Counted from the first letter of the stretch, positions 27,269-36,817 are shown. The stretch is DNA of 64,000 nucleotides from Roseobacter insulae (GCF_019375555.1 NZ_JAHXDN010000001.1:62001-126000), one strand, 5' to 3'. Numbers and translations: made by a program. The notes: generated from the letters alone by a model not told the origin.

Positions 27269-28201
27269 ATGACCGTAAACGTCCTTTTCGCGGCACATCC
27301 GGATCGGTGGGACACCTACCAAACACCGTTGCAGGCAGCATTCACCGAGGCTGGCATAAATGCTCACCTCTCCCCCGATATGGCGCCGGACATGGTGGAT
27401 TACATCATCTACGCCCCGAACGCGCCGCTTCAGGATTTCGCGCCCTATGCGCGCGCCAAGGCGGTGTTGAACCTGTGGGCCGGCGTGGAAGCCGTGGTGG
27501 ACAATCGCACCCTCAAAATCCCGTTGGCACGCATGGTCGATCCCGGCATGACGCAATCCATGACCGAATGGGTGGTGGGACATGTGATGCGATACCACCT
27601 TGGATTTGACCGCCACATCGTGAATCCCGATCACCTGTGGGAGCCGCATACACCCCCCCTCGCGGCAGAGCGCAATGTCTGCATTCTGGGGATGGGAGCG
27701 CTCGGCACATCGGTCGCCGGTAGTTTGAGAGGCCTCGGATTCTCTGTAAGCGGCTGGAGCCGCCGCGCAAAATCCGTGGAAGGGGTCACGCTGCACCACG
27801 GCCCAGACGGCTTGAAAACCGCCTTGTCGGAAGCCGCCATCGTAATTCTTCTGCTGCCCGATACCGCCGCGACGGAGAATACCCTGAACGCTGAAACGCT
27901 TGCGCACCTGCCCAAAGGTGCATTTATCATCAACCCCGGGCGCGGCCCCCTGATTGACGACGCGGCGCTTCTGGCAGCACTGGACAGCGGACACATCGCG
28001 CACGCCACGCTCGATGTATTCCGCATAGAACCCTTACCGCAGGATCACCCCTTCTGGGCGCATCCGGGTGTAACCGTCACGCCGCATGTTGCTGCCGAAA
28101 CGCGCCCGATCACCGCGTCCCGGGTCATTGCTGAAAACATTCGACGCGGCGAAGCGGGCGAGCCGTTTCTGCTCCTCGTGGACCGCAGCCGCGGATACTA
28201 G
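27269..28201 (+). CDS. Glyoxylate/hydroxypyruvate reductase-like D-2-hydroxyacid dehydrogenase
   Basis: A 310-residue D-isomer-specific 2-hydroxyacid dehydrogenase close to the GhrA group. It has LGMGALGTSVAGSL as the NAD(P) loop, INPGRGPLIDD with the conserved arginine region, and the C-terminal HPGVTVTPHVAAET with the catalytic histidine. ATG at 27269 is preferred; an in-frame ATG at 27242 would overlap rodA by 20 bases. It starts 7 bases after rodA and may be co-transcribed with it, although its role is metabolic. Confidence 0.88.
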   Translation: MTVNVLFAAHPDRWDTYQTPLQAAFTEAGINAHLSPDMAPDMVDYIIYAPNAPLQDFAPYARAKAVLNLWAGVEAVVDNRTLKIPLARMVDPGMTQSMTEWVVGHVMRYHLGFDRHIVNPDHLWEPHTPPLAAERNVCILGMGALGTSVAGSLRGLGFSVSGWSRRAKSVEGVTLHHGPDGLKTALSEAAIVILLLPDTAATENTLNAETLAHLPKGAFIINPGRGPLIDDAALLAALDSGHIAHATLDVFRIEPLPQDHPFWAHPGVTVTPHVAAETRPITASRVIAENIRRGEAGEPFLLLVDRSRGY

Positions 28202-28202
28202 G

Positions 28203-30218
28203 TCATGCGGCCGCGAGGCCCCGCCCCTTCAACAGGGCTTCGACACCCGGCAGCCGACCCCGGAACGCCATGTACAACTCGGCGGCGTCCCGACTGCCAC
28301 CTGTTGACAGGATATGCTTTTCCAGCGCCGCCGCCCGGTCGGGGTCAAAGGCTCCGTCGGCCTCTTCAAAGGCGGCAAAGGCGTCTGCATCCATGACCTC
28401 AGACCACATGTAGCTGTAGTATCCGCTGGAATATCCGTCACCGGCAAAGACATGCGCGAAATGCGGTGTCGCGTGGCGCATCGTAATCGCGGCAGGCATC
28501 CCCAGTGACTCCAGAACCTCCTGCTGCCGGGCCATCGGGTCATGCGGCGCAGGACCGTCGTGGAACGCGAGGTCAACAAGTGCGGATGCCACGTATTCCA
28601 CTGTTTGAAAGCCCATGTCGTAGGTTGCGGCTGCCAATACCTTGTCGAGCATCTCCTTGGGCATCGCCTCGCCGGTCTGTGCATGCGTCGCAAATTCGGC
28701 CAGCACCTGCGGCACATCGAGCCAATGCTCGTAAAGCTGGCTCGGCAGTTCGACAAAATCGCGCGCCACCGAGGTGCCCGAGACGCTTTCGTAGGTGACA
28801 TCCGACAACATCTGATGCAGTGCGTGGCCAAATTCGTGAAACAATGTGCGCGCATCATCATACGACAACAGCGCCGGGTCGCTCTTGGCGAAATTGCACA
28901 CGTTCATCACAATGGGCGCTTGCGCTTCGGGAAACTTGGCCTGTGCCCGCATTGCCGAGCACCATGCACCGGACCGCTTCGACCCGCGGGCAAAGTAATC
29001 CCCGATAAAGACCGCAACGTGCCGGCCCTGCCGTGTTACTTCCCATGCCCGGCAGTCCGGATGATACAACGGCACATCAAGCGGGGTGAACTGCAGCCCA
29101 AACAACCGGGTTGCACAGGAAAACGCCGCATCGATCATGCGATCAAGCTGGAAATAGGGTTTCAGCGTGGCCTCGTCCAAATCATGTTCTGCCACGCGGC
29201 GCTTTTCAGAATAATAGCGCCAATCCCACGGAGCGAGCGGACCGTTTACGCCATCTTCCTGCATCATCCCGGTCAGGATTTGGGCGTCGGCTTCGGCCCG
29301 GGCGCGCGCAGGTTCCCAAACTGCCATCAGCAGGTCGCGCACTGCATCCGGCGTTTTGGCCATTTCGGTTTCCAGTTTGTAAGCCGCAAAACTCTCATAT
29401 CCCAACAGCCGCGCCCGTTCTTCGCGCAGGCTCAGGGTTTCGGCAGCAATCGCGCGGTTGTCGGTCTCACCGCCGTTCGCACCCCGCGCCACCCACGCCT
29501 TGAAAGCCTTTTCACGCAGGTCGCGCCGGTCAGAAAACTGCAGGAACGGTACGATCAGCGACCGGGACAGCGTGACCACGGGGCCACCTGCCTGTTTTTC
29601 CTCTCCGGCCGATTTGGCACTGGCCACGACAAAATCCGGCAAGCCGCTCAGATCGCCCTCTTGCAACGGCATGTACCACTCCCGCTCATCCGTCAGCAGG
29701 TTCTGGGTGAAGGTGGTGCCTAGCACCGCAAGCCGCCCCTTGATCTCTTTCATTCGGGCGTCTTCCGCGCCGGTCAGGGCCGCCCCGGCGCGGATAAACC
29801 CGCGATGGGTCAACATCAGCACGCGCGCCTGCTCAGATGTGAGGTCGAGTGTCTCGCGCTTTTGCCAAATGTCCGCCACGCGGGCAAACAACGCCTTGTT
29901 GCTTGAGATTTCCGAGAAATGTGCCGCAAGCTTTGGTGAGAACTGTCTTTGCAGGTCTTCGCGCACCGGGTTGCTGTCCGCGCCTGCCACGGTGAAAAAC
30001 ACACCCAAAACCTTGTCCAGCGCCTTGCCAGCCGCTTCCAATGCTTCGATGGTATTGGCAAAGCTCGCAGGTGTGTCTGAGGAGGCAATCACCTCAATTT
30101 CCGCCGCGTGTTGCGCAAGAGCTTCTTCGAGCGCGGGCGCAAAATCATCGTCGGAAATCCGGTCAAATGGTGCGATCTGAAAGGGCGTGTTCCAGTCTTG
30201 CAGCAATGGGTTTGTCAT
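28203..30218 (-). CDS. M3-family zinc oligopeptidase (OpdA/Dcp type)
   Basis: A 671-residue cytoplasmic peptidase. The zinc motif HEFGHALHQML is complete, with the third ligand expected shortly after in the ESVSGTSVARDFVELPSQ region. The length agrees with oligopeptidase A or dipeptidyl carboxypeptidase, and sequence alone does not decide between them. No signal peptide is seen, so the cytoplasm is likely. Start 30218 follows AGGAGATATTA; the frame continues upstream without a better start. It converges with the hydroxyacid dehydrogenase, the stops being one base apart. Confidence 0.93.
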   Translation of the reverse strand: MTNPLLQDWNTPFQIAPFDRISDDDFAPALEEALAQHAAEIEVIASSDTPASFANTIEALEAAGKALDKVLGVFFTVAGADSNPVREDLQRQFSPKLAAHFSEISSNKALFARVADIWQKRETLDLTSEQARVLMLTHRGFIRAGAALTGAEDARMKEIKGRLAVLGTTFTQNLLTDEREWYMPLQEGDLSGLPDFVVASAKSAGEEKQAGGPVVTLSRSLIVPFLQFSDRRDLREKAFKAWVARGANGGETDNRAIAAETLSLREERARLLGYESFAAYKLETEMAKTPDAVRDLLMAVWEPARARAEADAQILTGMMQEDGVNGPLAPWDWRYYSEKRRVAEHDLDEATLKPYFQLDRMIDAAFSCATRLFGLQFTPLDVPLYHPDCRAWEVTRQGRHVAVFIGDYFARGSKRSGAWCSAMRAQAKFPEAQAPIVMNVCNFAKSDPALLSYDDARTLFHEFGHALHQMLSDVTYESVSGTSVARDFVELPSQLYEHWLDVPQVLAEFATHAQTGEAMPKEMLDKVLAAATYDMGFQTVEYVASALVDLAFHDGPAPHDPMARQQEVLESLGMPAAITMRHATPHFAHVFAGDGYSSGYYSYMWSEVMDADAFAAFEEADGAFDPDRAAALEKHILSTGGSRDAAELYMAFRGRLPGVEALLKGRGLAAA

Positions 30219-30290
30219 TAATATCTCCTTTGAGACACAAGCTAGGGTGCGCCCCGCCATTGCACAACCATCCCGCGCATTTTCCGAAAG

Positions 30291-31352
30291 TTAGCCTGCT
30301 TTGGCCTGCGTGGCGCCGCAGGTTGCGCACGCATCGCGGCGCTGCACAGAGATCGTGCGGCTGTCGCCGTAGAGTGCATCATAGATCACCATCTGACCGC
30401 GCAGCGGCGTTCCCGCCCCGGTAATGAGCTTGATTGCCTCGGCAGCCATCATTGCTCCCACGACACCGGGCAGCGGCCCCAGAACGCCTGCCTCGGCACA
30501 GGACGGCGCCAGCTCAGGCGCGGGCGCTTGCGGAAAGATACATTGGTAGCAGGGTGCGCCGTTTGCAGGGTCAAAAACGCTCAGCTGACCTTCCCATTGG
30601 CTCAACGCCCCCGAAATTAATGGAATGCCCTGCGCCACCGCCGTTCTGTTCACCAGATAACGTGTGTCGAAATTGTCTGTCCCGTCGAGCACCAGATCAT
30701 ATTCGGACAGCAGGTCAGCGGCGATGTCTGCGGACAGGCGGCGGTGATAGGGCCGCACGACCACATGTGGGTTCTGCGCCTCCATTTCCGATTGGGCCGA
30801 GAAGACTTTCGGCATTCCTATCGCTGCATCCTTGTGGATGACCTGCCGCTGCAGATTTACATTCTCCACCGTGTCATCGTCGATCACTCCGATGGTGCCA
30901 ACACCGGCAGCGGTCAGGTACTGCAATGCGGGCGCACCCAGCCCGCCGGCACCAACCACCAGAACCCGGGCGTTCTTGAGTTTTTTCTGCCCCGGGCCGC
31001 CGATCTCCCGCAGCACAATGTGGCGCGCATAGCGGTTGAGTTCCGTGTCGCTGAAAGTTGGCGCGGGTCCCGCCGATGTCCCGGGGGCCTGAGTCTGATC
31101 CGCACGGGCGCGCAAGGCATTCAATCCGCGACGGTACCCCAGTACGATGATGGCAAAACCACCGAGGATCAGCCACGGCGCAGGGCTTCCCCCTGTGGCC
31201 AGCCGCAAAGCGCTGTCCGCTGGCAAGGTGAACTGGATGATCAGGACACCAACATACAGAACCGCCAGCATCGACAGACGCGTGGCGCGCGGTGCACCCA
31301 TAAGCGACCCGATGCCCCAAAGTGCCCCTGCCATGATGATGATCACCAGCAT
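30291..31352 (-). CDS. Membrane-anchored ThiF/MoeB-family adenylyltransferase
   Basis: A 353-residue protein. About the first 80 residues contain three hydrophobic segments (about 1-18, 26-44, 57-74). The rest is an E1-like domain: LNRYARHIVLREIGGPGQ, VVGAGGLGAPALQYL for nucleotide binding, DDDTVENVNLQRQ, and CYQC plus CATC as structural zinc cysteines. MoeB and ThiF adenylate the C-terminus of a ubiquitin-like sulfur carrier for molybdopterin or thiamine synthesis. Which carrier is served is not shown by the neighbours. The ATG start shares a base with the dut stop (TGATG), so it is coupled to dut. Confidence 0.88.
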   Translation of the reverse strand: MLVIIIMAGALWGIGSLMGAPRATRLSMLAVLYVGVLIIQFTLPADSALRLATGGSPAPWLILGGFAIIVLGYRRGLNALRARADQTQAPGTSAGPAPTFSDTELNRYARHIVLREIGGPGQKKLKNARVLVVGAGGLGAPALQYLTAAGVGTIGVIDDDTVENVNLQRQVIHKDAAIGMPKVFSAQSEMEAQNPHVVVRPYHRRLSADIAADLLSEYDLVLDGTDNFDTRYLVNRTAVAQGIPLISGALSQWEGQLSVFDPANGAPCYQCIFPQAPAPELAPSCAEAGVLGPLPGVVGAMMAAEAIKLITGAGTPLRGQMVIYDALYGDSRTISVQRRDACATCGATQAKAG

Positions 31353-31804
31353 CAGTGCCGCCCTGTGGATCCGAAGCCACCCGCGCCGCGGGACGTTTCA
31401 CTCAAAGTCTGGGCGGTCTCAAACTGTCCCTGAACGACCGGGGCAACCACCAGCTGAGCGATGCGCATGCCATGGGTCACTTCAAGAGGAACCCGCCCCG
31501 CATTCATCATGAGGACGCCAACCGGGCCCCGGTAGTCGCTGTCGATCGTACCGGGGCTGTTGACCAGCATGACACCGTGTTTAAGCGCGAGGCCTGAGCG
31601 TGGGCGGACCTGTATTTCATATCCCGCCGGGATTTCCATTTGCAGCCCTGTCGGGATCAATCCGCGCTCTCCCGGGTGTAAGACGACCGGGCCATCGGGC
31701 AGATTTGCCCGTACGTCCGCGCCTGCCGCACCTTCCGTCTCATAAGCGGGCAAGGGAACGCCACGGTCCGCGCCATCGACCCAGGTTATCTTGATCCGAA
31801 CCAA
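31352..31804 (-). CDS. dut: Deoxyuridine 5'-triphosphate nucleotidohydrolase
   Basis: A 150-residue trimeric dUTPase with the five family motifs, among them [38 protein letters not shown] and the C-terminal [10 protein letters not shown] arm. It hydrolyses dUTP to dUMP and keeps uracil out of DNA. The start appears to be TTG at 31804 with GGAGGA just before it. It follows coaBC by 24 bases, the same coaBC-dut linkage seen in many bacteria. Confidence 0.95.
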   Translation of the reverse strand: MVRIKITWVDGADRGVPLPAYETEGAAGADVRANLPDGPVVLHPGERGLIPTGLQMEIPAGYEIQVRPRSGLALKHGVMLVNSPGTIDSDYRGPVGVLMMNAGRVPLEVTHGMRIAQLVVAPVVQGQFETAQTLSETSRGAGGFGSTGRH

Positions 31805-31828
31805 AGCATCCTCCTCCGCCCGATACGA

Positions 31829-33025
31829 TCAGTTTTTCAGCGCTTGCGCGATACGATCCGCGAGACGCCGCGCAACCTGTTCCTTGGGCATCGTGGGCCA
31901 TGTCTCTGCGCCACTCGCATCAATCACCACCACCGTATTGTCAGACCCGCCCATCACACCGGAGGCTGCTGACACGTCATTGGCCACAATCCAGTCGCAC
32001 CCTTTTCTTTTCCACTTCGCGGTTGCGTTCTCGACAACGTCATTGGTCTCCGCTGCGAATCCGATCACGAGTTCGGGGCGGTTCTTCCTGAGGTTCGAGA
32101 CATTTTTCAGAATGTCAGGATTCTCAGCAAACGCCAGATCGGGCAATCCGTCCTTGGATTTCTTGAGTTTGCGATCGCTGGCGCCAGCGACCCGCCAATC
32201 TGCCACGGCGGCCGCAAACACACCGGCATCAACCGGCAAAGCGGCGGTAACCGCATTGAGCATCTCCTCCGCCGTCTGCACTTTGACAATACTGACCCCC
32301 TCCGGAGGAGGGACATCAGCGGGGCCGGTCACAAAAACAACATCCGCCCCAAGCGCAGACAAGGCGCGTGCAATTGCCGTTCCCTGTGCCCCCGACGATC
32401 TGTTGGCGATGTATCGCACGGGGTCTATCGGTTCGTGGGTGGGACCGGAGGTGACCAGCACGCGTTTGCCGGCAAGAGGGCCGTCCGCCAGCTTGGCCTC
32501 GATCGCCGCGACGATTTCCAGCGGCTCCGCCATGCGTCCCGGACCGAATTCGCCGCAGGCCATATCGCCATCGTTGGGACCAACCCGTGCAACGCCATCC
32601 TCTTGCAATGCTACCAGATTGCGTTGTGTCGCCGGATGTTGCCACATGCGAACGTTCATTGCGGGCGCAATCAGTACGGGCGTGTCCGTCGCCAGAAGCA
32701 ATGTGCTGGCCAGATCGTTCGCCAAGCCGCTGGCCATCTTAGCCATCAAGTCCGCTGTCGCGGGTGCCACCACCACGAGATCGGCCACACGGCTGAGTTG
32801 GATATGGCCCATTTCGGCTTCGTCCGTCAGATCAAACAGATCGCGGTACACCTTGCGACCCGCCAGCGCCGAGACCGACAGCGGCGTCACGAAGGCCTCG
32901 CCTGCTTTTGTCAGAACGGGCGTGACAGTCGCACCGCGTTCACGCAGCCTGCGGATCAGATCCAGTGACTTGAACGCGGCGATCCCGCCTCCGACAATCA
33001 GCAAAATATGTTTTCCGGTCAGCAT
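31829..33025 (-). CDS. coaBC: Bifunctional phosphopantothenoylcysteine decarboxylase / phosphopantothenate-cysteine ligase
   Basis: A 398-residue two-domain enzyme for coenzyme A synthesis. The CoaC flavoprotein half (to about 190) has GGGIAAFKS and APAMNVRMWQHPA with the catalytic histidine region. The CoaB half has VTSGPTHEPIDPVRYI and AAVADWRV. It makes 4'-phosphopantetheine from phosphopantothenate and cysteine. It is in the minus-strand series rpoHII-chaN-coaBC-dut-moeB-like. Confidence 0.96.
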   Translation of the reverse strand: MLTGKHILLIVGGGIAAFKSLDLIRRLRERGATVTPVLTKAGEAFVTPLSVSALAGRKVYRDLFDLTDEAEMGHIQLSRVADLVVVAPATADLMAKMASGLANDLASTLLLATDTPVLIAPAMNVRMWQHPATQRNLVALQEDGVARVGPNDGDMACGEFGPGRMAEPLEIVAAIEAKLADGPLAGKRVLVTSGPTHEPIDPVRYIANRSSGAQGTAIARALSALGADVVFVTGPADVPPPEGVSIVKVQTAEEMLNAVTAALPVDAGVFAAAVADWRVAGASDRKLKKSKDGLPDLAFAENPDILKNVSNLRKNRPELVIGFAAETNDVVENATAKWKRKGCDWIVANDVSAASGVMGGSDNTVVVIDASGAETWPTMPKEQVARRLADRIAQALKN

Positions 33026-33097
33026 GATGCGCCCTTGTCCGGGTGGAACTTTCCCTGACCATAAGCCGCCCGCCCGGCAACCACCAGCCCCCGCCGT

Positions 33098-33925
33098 TCA
33101 GTTGAAAGCGTCGCAGGGATCGCCGCGATCAACCGCAGGACCGTCTTGCGTGGCATCAAAGACGCCGTCGGGGTCGGCGCCTGCTTCTCCCTGCCCCAGC
33201 GCAAAAACGGCGATGTCCGGCGACGCCTGTGCCAAGGCATGCGGTGCCCCCCAATCCATACGCGCATGGCCGTTGCCGGTGATCACCACAACCGGACCGC
33301 CGGTTTCCGCAAGGGCGGTGCGCGCGGCACGCGCCAAAACGGCATCCCGCAAGCGCTGAATCGCGACCATCTTGGGCAGCAGGTCTTCTGGCAAGGCATT
33401 ACAATGCGCTACGCGCTGAATGTTTTCGCGCAGTTGCCGCTGATCCTCCGGCAAAGGCCTGTCCAGACCAAAGAGGCTGGCCTGCTCTACTCCGAATGCC
33501 TCGGACAGGGGCATGCCCATCATGTCGCGCACCTGATCCCGGGGGACACCCGCACCGTAGATGGCGGCTGACGGAGCAGCCGAGAAAATCGGATAGTACA
33601 TCGCGAAATCCGGCCAGCCGGATTGATCCCAGTCGAGCACACTGCGCAGCGTCGTGATATCCGTTCGGTTATCGGCCGTGACGGCGTGCGCCTGTTCGGG
33701 CGTCAGCATCTCAAACACCAAGGCCGCGGGTCGAAGGGTCTGAACCCATGCGGCCTGAACCTCGTGATGCCACGGGTTATCGTGTTGTTCGCCGATGAAG
33801 ACAACATCCGCCTGCGCCGCAGCTTCGGGAACAGGGCGTACATCCGGCGTTTCGGCAACAACATAAGGAGCGGCCAATGCGACCGCTCCGAAGTGCAAAA
33901 TCGTGATGATAATGCGGATGTTCAC
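33098..33925 (-). CDS. ChaN-family haem-binding (Cofac_haem_bdg) protein
   Basis: A 275-residue protein with a signal peptide (about 1-24, ending VVAE) and the ChaN domain, recognised by VFIGEQHDNPWHH near residue 42, VFEMLTPEQ and the C-terminal VVVITGNGHARMDWG. ChaN proteins bind haem at a dimer interface and are proposed to take part in iron or haem uptake. No lipobox cysteine is visible, so it should be soluble in the periplasm. The GTG start overlaps the rpoHII stop (GTGA), coupling its translation to the sigma factor. Confidence 0.85.
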   Translation of the reverse strand: MNIRIIITILHFGAVALAAPYVVAETPDVRPVPEAAAQADVVFIGEQHDNPWHHEVQAAWVQTLRPAALVFEMLTPEQAHAVTADNRTDITTLRSVLDWDQSGWPDFAMYYPIFSAAPSAAIYGAGVPRDQVRDMMGMPLSEAFGVEQASLFGLDRPLPEDQRQLRENIQRVAHCNALPEDLLPKMVAIQRLRDAVLARAARTALAETGGPVVVITGNGHARMDWGAPHALAQASPDIAVFALGQGEAGADPDGVFDATQDGPAVDRGDPCDAFN

Positions 33926-34800
33926 ATCAGGAAGTGATGCACTTCACGAGATTGCGTTTCAAGCGACTTGCGCATCTTGCCGAACGCGGCCGCTTCGAGC
34001 TGCCGCACGCGCTCCTTGCTCAGCGACAGCTCCTGTCCGAGGCTTTCCAGTGTCCGGGGCTGATCCCGCAGTTTACGCTCCCGCACGATGAACCGCTCGC
34101 GGTCATTGAGGTTGTTCATCGCCTGCAACAACCACGCCCGCAGCTGTTCGGTATCGTGTTTGTGCTCGACCGTCTCCGCTGCCTGTGCGCTGTCATCTTC
34201 CAGCGCATCAATCCACTCGCGGCCCTCGTCTTCGGTCGACTGCGTGGCGTTCAGCGAATAATCAGACCCCGAAAGACGCCCTTCCATCATCTCGACATCA
34301 TGGAGCGGGACACCGATCTCGGATGAGATCATCTGGCGCAGTTGATGACGGTCCAGCACCTCTCCTGCCGCGGCACTTTCGCGTTCCAGCCGTGCCTGAA
34401 CCCGGCGCATGTTGAAGAACAGGGACTTCTGAGAGGATGTCGACCCGGTGCGCACCATCGACCAGTTGCGCATCACGTAGTCCTGGATGGAGGCCTTGAT
34501 CCACCAGACGGCATAAGTGGAAAACCGCACGCCACGATCGGGGTCGAATTTGTCCGCGGCTTTCATCAACCCAAGACCGGCTTCCTGGATGAGATCGTTC
34601 ATCGGCGCACCGTAGCGCTTGAACTTAGAAGCCATTGAAATAGCAAGCCGCATGTAAGCCGTGATCAACCGATGAAGAGATTTTTCACACCGTTCGTCGC
34701 GCCAGGCATATGCAAGTCGCAGTTCCGTTTCAGCGTCCAAAAGCTCCGCTTTCATCGCTTTCCGCGACAGTGTCATATCTCTTGCCGAGTCCAAAGCCAT
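33922..34800 (-). CDS. rpoH2: RNA polymerase heat-shock-type sigma factor, RpoHII class
   Basis: A 292-residue sigma-70-family factor of the RpoH group. Region 2 contains DLIQEAGLGLMKAADKFDP and RFSTYAVWWIKASIQDYVM. The RpoH box appears as SSQKSLFFNMRR, and region 4 ends with SKERVRQLEAAAFGKMRKSL. The coupled chaN gene resembles the arrangement of rpoHII in Rhodobacteraceae, where it directs the response to singlet oxygen and photo-oxidative stress; assigning class II is inference from this setting and divergence from classical RpoH. Confidence 0.9.
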   Translation of the reverse strand: MALDSARDMTLSRKAMKAELLDAETELRLAYAWRDERCEKSLHRLITAYMRLAISMASKFKRYGAPMNDLIQEAGLGLMKAADKFDPDRGVRFSTYAVWWIKASIQDYVMRNWSMVRTGSTSSQKSLFFNMRRVQARLERESAAAGEVLDRHQLRQMISSEIGVPLHDVEMMEGRLSGSDYSLNATQSTEDEGREWIDALEDDSAQAAETVEHKHDTEQLRAWLLQAMNNLNDRERFIVRERKLRDQPRTLESLGQELSLSKERVRQLEAAAFGKMRKSLETQSREVHHFLM

Positions 34801-34897
34801 AGCGACATCTCCCAGTCAGATGAAGCACACCTTGCCGTGTACAATTGATATAGATACGCACGATACACGTGATTGGTTCACCGCAAAGGTTTATAAA

Positions 34898-35419
34898 ATG
34901 TTGCCAAAATTGACCTTCGTGCTAGGTGGCGCGGCCTCCGGCAAGTCAGTCTGGGCCGAAAACTATTTGTTAAGCAGTCGTTTAGCTCCCGTTTACGTTG
35001 CAACTTCACGGGTGTTCGACGACGAAATAAAAATGCGCGTAGAGCTGCACAGATCGCGCAGATGTGACCGGTGGCTTAATTTTGAGGCAGATTTAGACCT
35101 GTCGCCGGTGCTGATGCAGACAGACGCAACCCAGGGGGTTCTCATCGACTGCGCAACGATGTGGCTCAGCAATCACCTGCTTGATGACAACAACCTGACA
35201 GATGCCCAGAGCGCTCTTCTATCTGGCTTGCAGGCGACACAATCACCCAGTGTGATTGTCTCGAATGAAGTGGGGCACGGAATCGTCCCGGATAATGCGC
35301 TGGCGCGTGGTTTCCGCGAAGCGCAGGGCAGGCTCAATATCGCTCTGGCCGCACAGGCAGATGTGGTTGTCATGGTCATCGCCGGGCTTCCAATGGTTCT
35401 AAAAGGACAGCTGCCGTGA
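34898..35419 (+). CDS. cobU: Adenosylcobinamide kinase / adenosylcobinamide-phosphate guanylyltransferase
   Basis: A 173-residue CobU/CobP protein. The P-loop GGAASGKS is at residue 9-16, followed by YVATSRVFDDE and, near the end, VVSNEVGHGIVPDN and GLPMVLKG. It phosphorylates adenosylcobinamide and transfers GMP in vitamin B12 nucleotide-loop assembly. ATG at 34898 gives the family length; an in-frame ATG at 34820 would add 26 non-homologous residues. The stop overlaps the next gene by four bases. Confidence 0.93.
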   Translation: MLPKLTFVLGGAASGKSVWAENYLLSSRLAPVYVATSRVFDDEIKMRVELHRSRRCDRWLNFEADLDLSPVLMQTDATQGVLIDCATMWLSNHLLDDNNLTDAQSALLSGLQATQSPSVIVSNEVGHGIVPDNALARGFREAQGRLNIALAAQADVVVMVIAGLPMVLKGQLP

Positions 35420-35997
35420 CGACGTGGCATTGGGTGCGTCACGGGCCGACACACGAAAAGGCCTTTGTCGGATGGCGCGATGTTCCCGCCGATTTGTCGG
35501 ATACCGCTCAGATAGAACGTCTGCGCGCGCATCTGCCGCAAGACGCGGTCCTGATTTCCTCCGACCTGATACGCGCAGCCCATACCGCCGATGCCATCGC
35601 CTCGCCAAATCACTTCCGTCTGCCGCATGATCGGCAGCTACGGGAGATGAATTTCGGGGCGTGGGATGGCATGCATTTTGCCGACGTTGCCGACCGGCAC
35701 CCCGATTTGAGCCGGAAGTTCTGGGAATTCCCGGGTGATTTTCGGCCACCGGACGGTGAAAGCTGGAACATGGCGGCGACCCGCGTGGCATCGGCTGTTG
35801 ACCGGATCAGCCTTGCCCACCCAAAGCAACATATCATTGCCGTGGCGCATATCGGCGTCATCCTGACCCAGCTGCAGCACGCCTTGCGGATCACGCCGCA
35901 GGAGGCAATCGGGCAAAAGATCGATAATCTGTCGGTTACGCAGATCACCCTGGCCCCGGCGGGGGCGACAGTGGGCCCGATCAATCACCTTCCGTGA
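35416..35997 (+). CDS. Histidine phosphatase-family protein (CobC/phosphoglycerate mutase-like)
   Basis: A 193-residue phosphatase starting with GTG at 35416, coupled to cobU by GTGA. The catalytic RHG motif is at WVRHGPTHEK and the second His is in AVAHIGVI; the proton donor Glu lies in LREMNFGAWDG. Its coupling to cobU suggests the alpha-ribazole phosphatase role (CobC) in B12 synthesis, but histidine phosphatases are broad and the substrate is not proven by sequence. Confidence 0.82.
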   Translation: MTTWHWVRHGPTHEKAFVGWRDVPADLSDTAQIERLRAHLPQDAVLISSDLIRAAHTADAIASPNHFRLPHDRQLREMNFGAWDGMHFADVADRHPDLSRKFWEFPGDFRPPDGESWNMAATRVASAVDRISLAHPKQHIIAVAHIGVILTQLQHALRITPQEAIGQKIDNLSVTQITLAPAGATVGPINHLP

Positions 35998-36057
35998 TCT
36001 CACTGCGCACAGATCACCATTTGCCAGTTCTCTCCGCTCTATCTTAGGGTCGCTTGC

Positions 36058-36738
36058 ATGACATATGACCTTTATATCGGCGATCGCTCTTTCTCCAGCT
36101 GGTCCCTGCGGGGCTGGCTGATGATGGAGAAATTCGGCATTCCCTTCCGCACACATCTGGTCGGGCTCTACAGTGGAACCATGGCATCCGACCTAGCGCC
36201 GCTCGCGCCTGCGCGCCTTGTGCCCGTCCTGAGGACACCTGATGGCACGATTGTGGGCGAATCCCTTGCGATGGCCGAAACCCTGGCCGAACGACACCCC
36301 GGGAAAGCCTTCTGGCCCAAAGACCCGGCGCAGCGCGCCCGTGCAAGATGGTTGTGCGCAGAAATGGCGTCGGGCTTTTCAGCCTTGCGCGCAGCCTGTC
36401 CCATGCAGTTGCAGCACGTTGATACAGGGTTTGCGCCCTCAGTGGATGTGCTTGCCGATCTGGATCGCATCGAAACGATCTGGACCGACGCGCGACAGAT
36501 ATCGGGTGCCGGCGACGGCTGGCTCTTTGGTGCCTATTCTCTGGCCGACGTCTTTTATGCTCCGGTCGCCGCCCGGATCATCGGATATGATTTGCCGGTG
36601 TCCGACGGCACCCGCGCTTATTGTGACGCAGTACTCGATGATCCGGCATTCAGGCAGTGGCGGGCGGAAGGTCTGAAAGAAGCCTACGATCCCTTTCCCT
36701 ATCCCGTGACTGAAACGGTCACGGACTGGCCTGCCTGA
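36058..36738 (+). CDS. Glutathione S-transferase family protein
   Basis: A 226-residue protein with an N-terminal thioredoxin-like half, including YIGDRSFSSWSLRGWLMMEK where the serine cluster suits a Zeta/Theta-type glutathione site, and an all-helical C-terminal half with LFGAYSLADVFYAPVAAR. It should conjugate or isomerise a substrate with glutathione; gshB lies 1.6 kb downstream on the other strand. Physiological substrate unknown. Confidence 0.88.
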   Translation: MTYDLYIGDRSFSSWSLRGWLMMEKFGIPFRTHLVGLYSGTMASDLAPLAPARLVPVLRTPDGTIVGESLAMAETLAERHPGKAFWPKDPAQRARARWLCAEMASGFSALRAACPMQLQHVDTGFAPSVDVLADLDRIETIWTDARQISGAGDGWLFGAYSLADVFYAPVAARIIGYDLPVSDGTRAYCDAVLDDPAFRQWRAEGLKEAYDPFPYPVTETVTDWPA

Positions 36739-36817
36739 CAATCGCCTGCCGCTGGCATTAACCTTTCATCAACCCCCGTAAAGTACCGATTAACCTTGAT
36801 GATCGGAAGGGGGTCTC

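Noticed and set aside
31791-33359. A 522-codon plus-strand open frame
   Set aside because: It is antisense to coaBC and chaN; its translation is Ser/Ala/Thr-rich with no domain.
34820-34897. N-terminal extension of cobU from an ATG at 34820
   Set aside because: The extra 26 residues match nothing in the family, and the ATG at 34898 gives the standard length.
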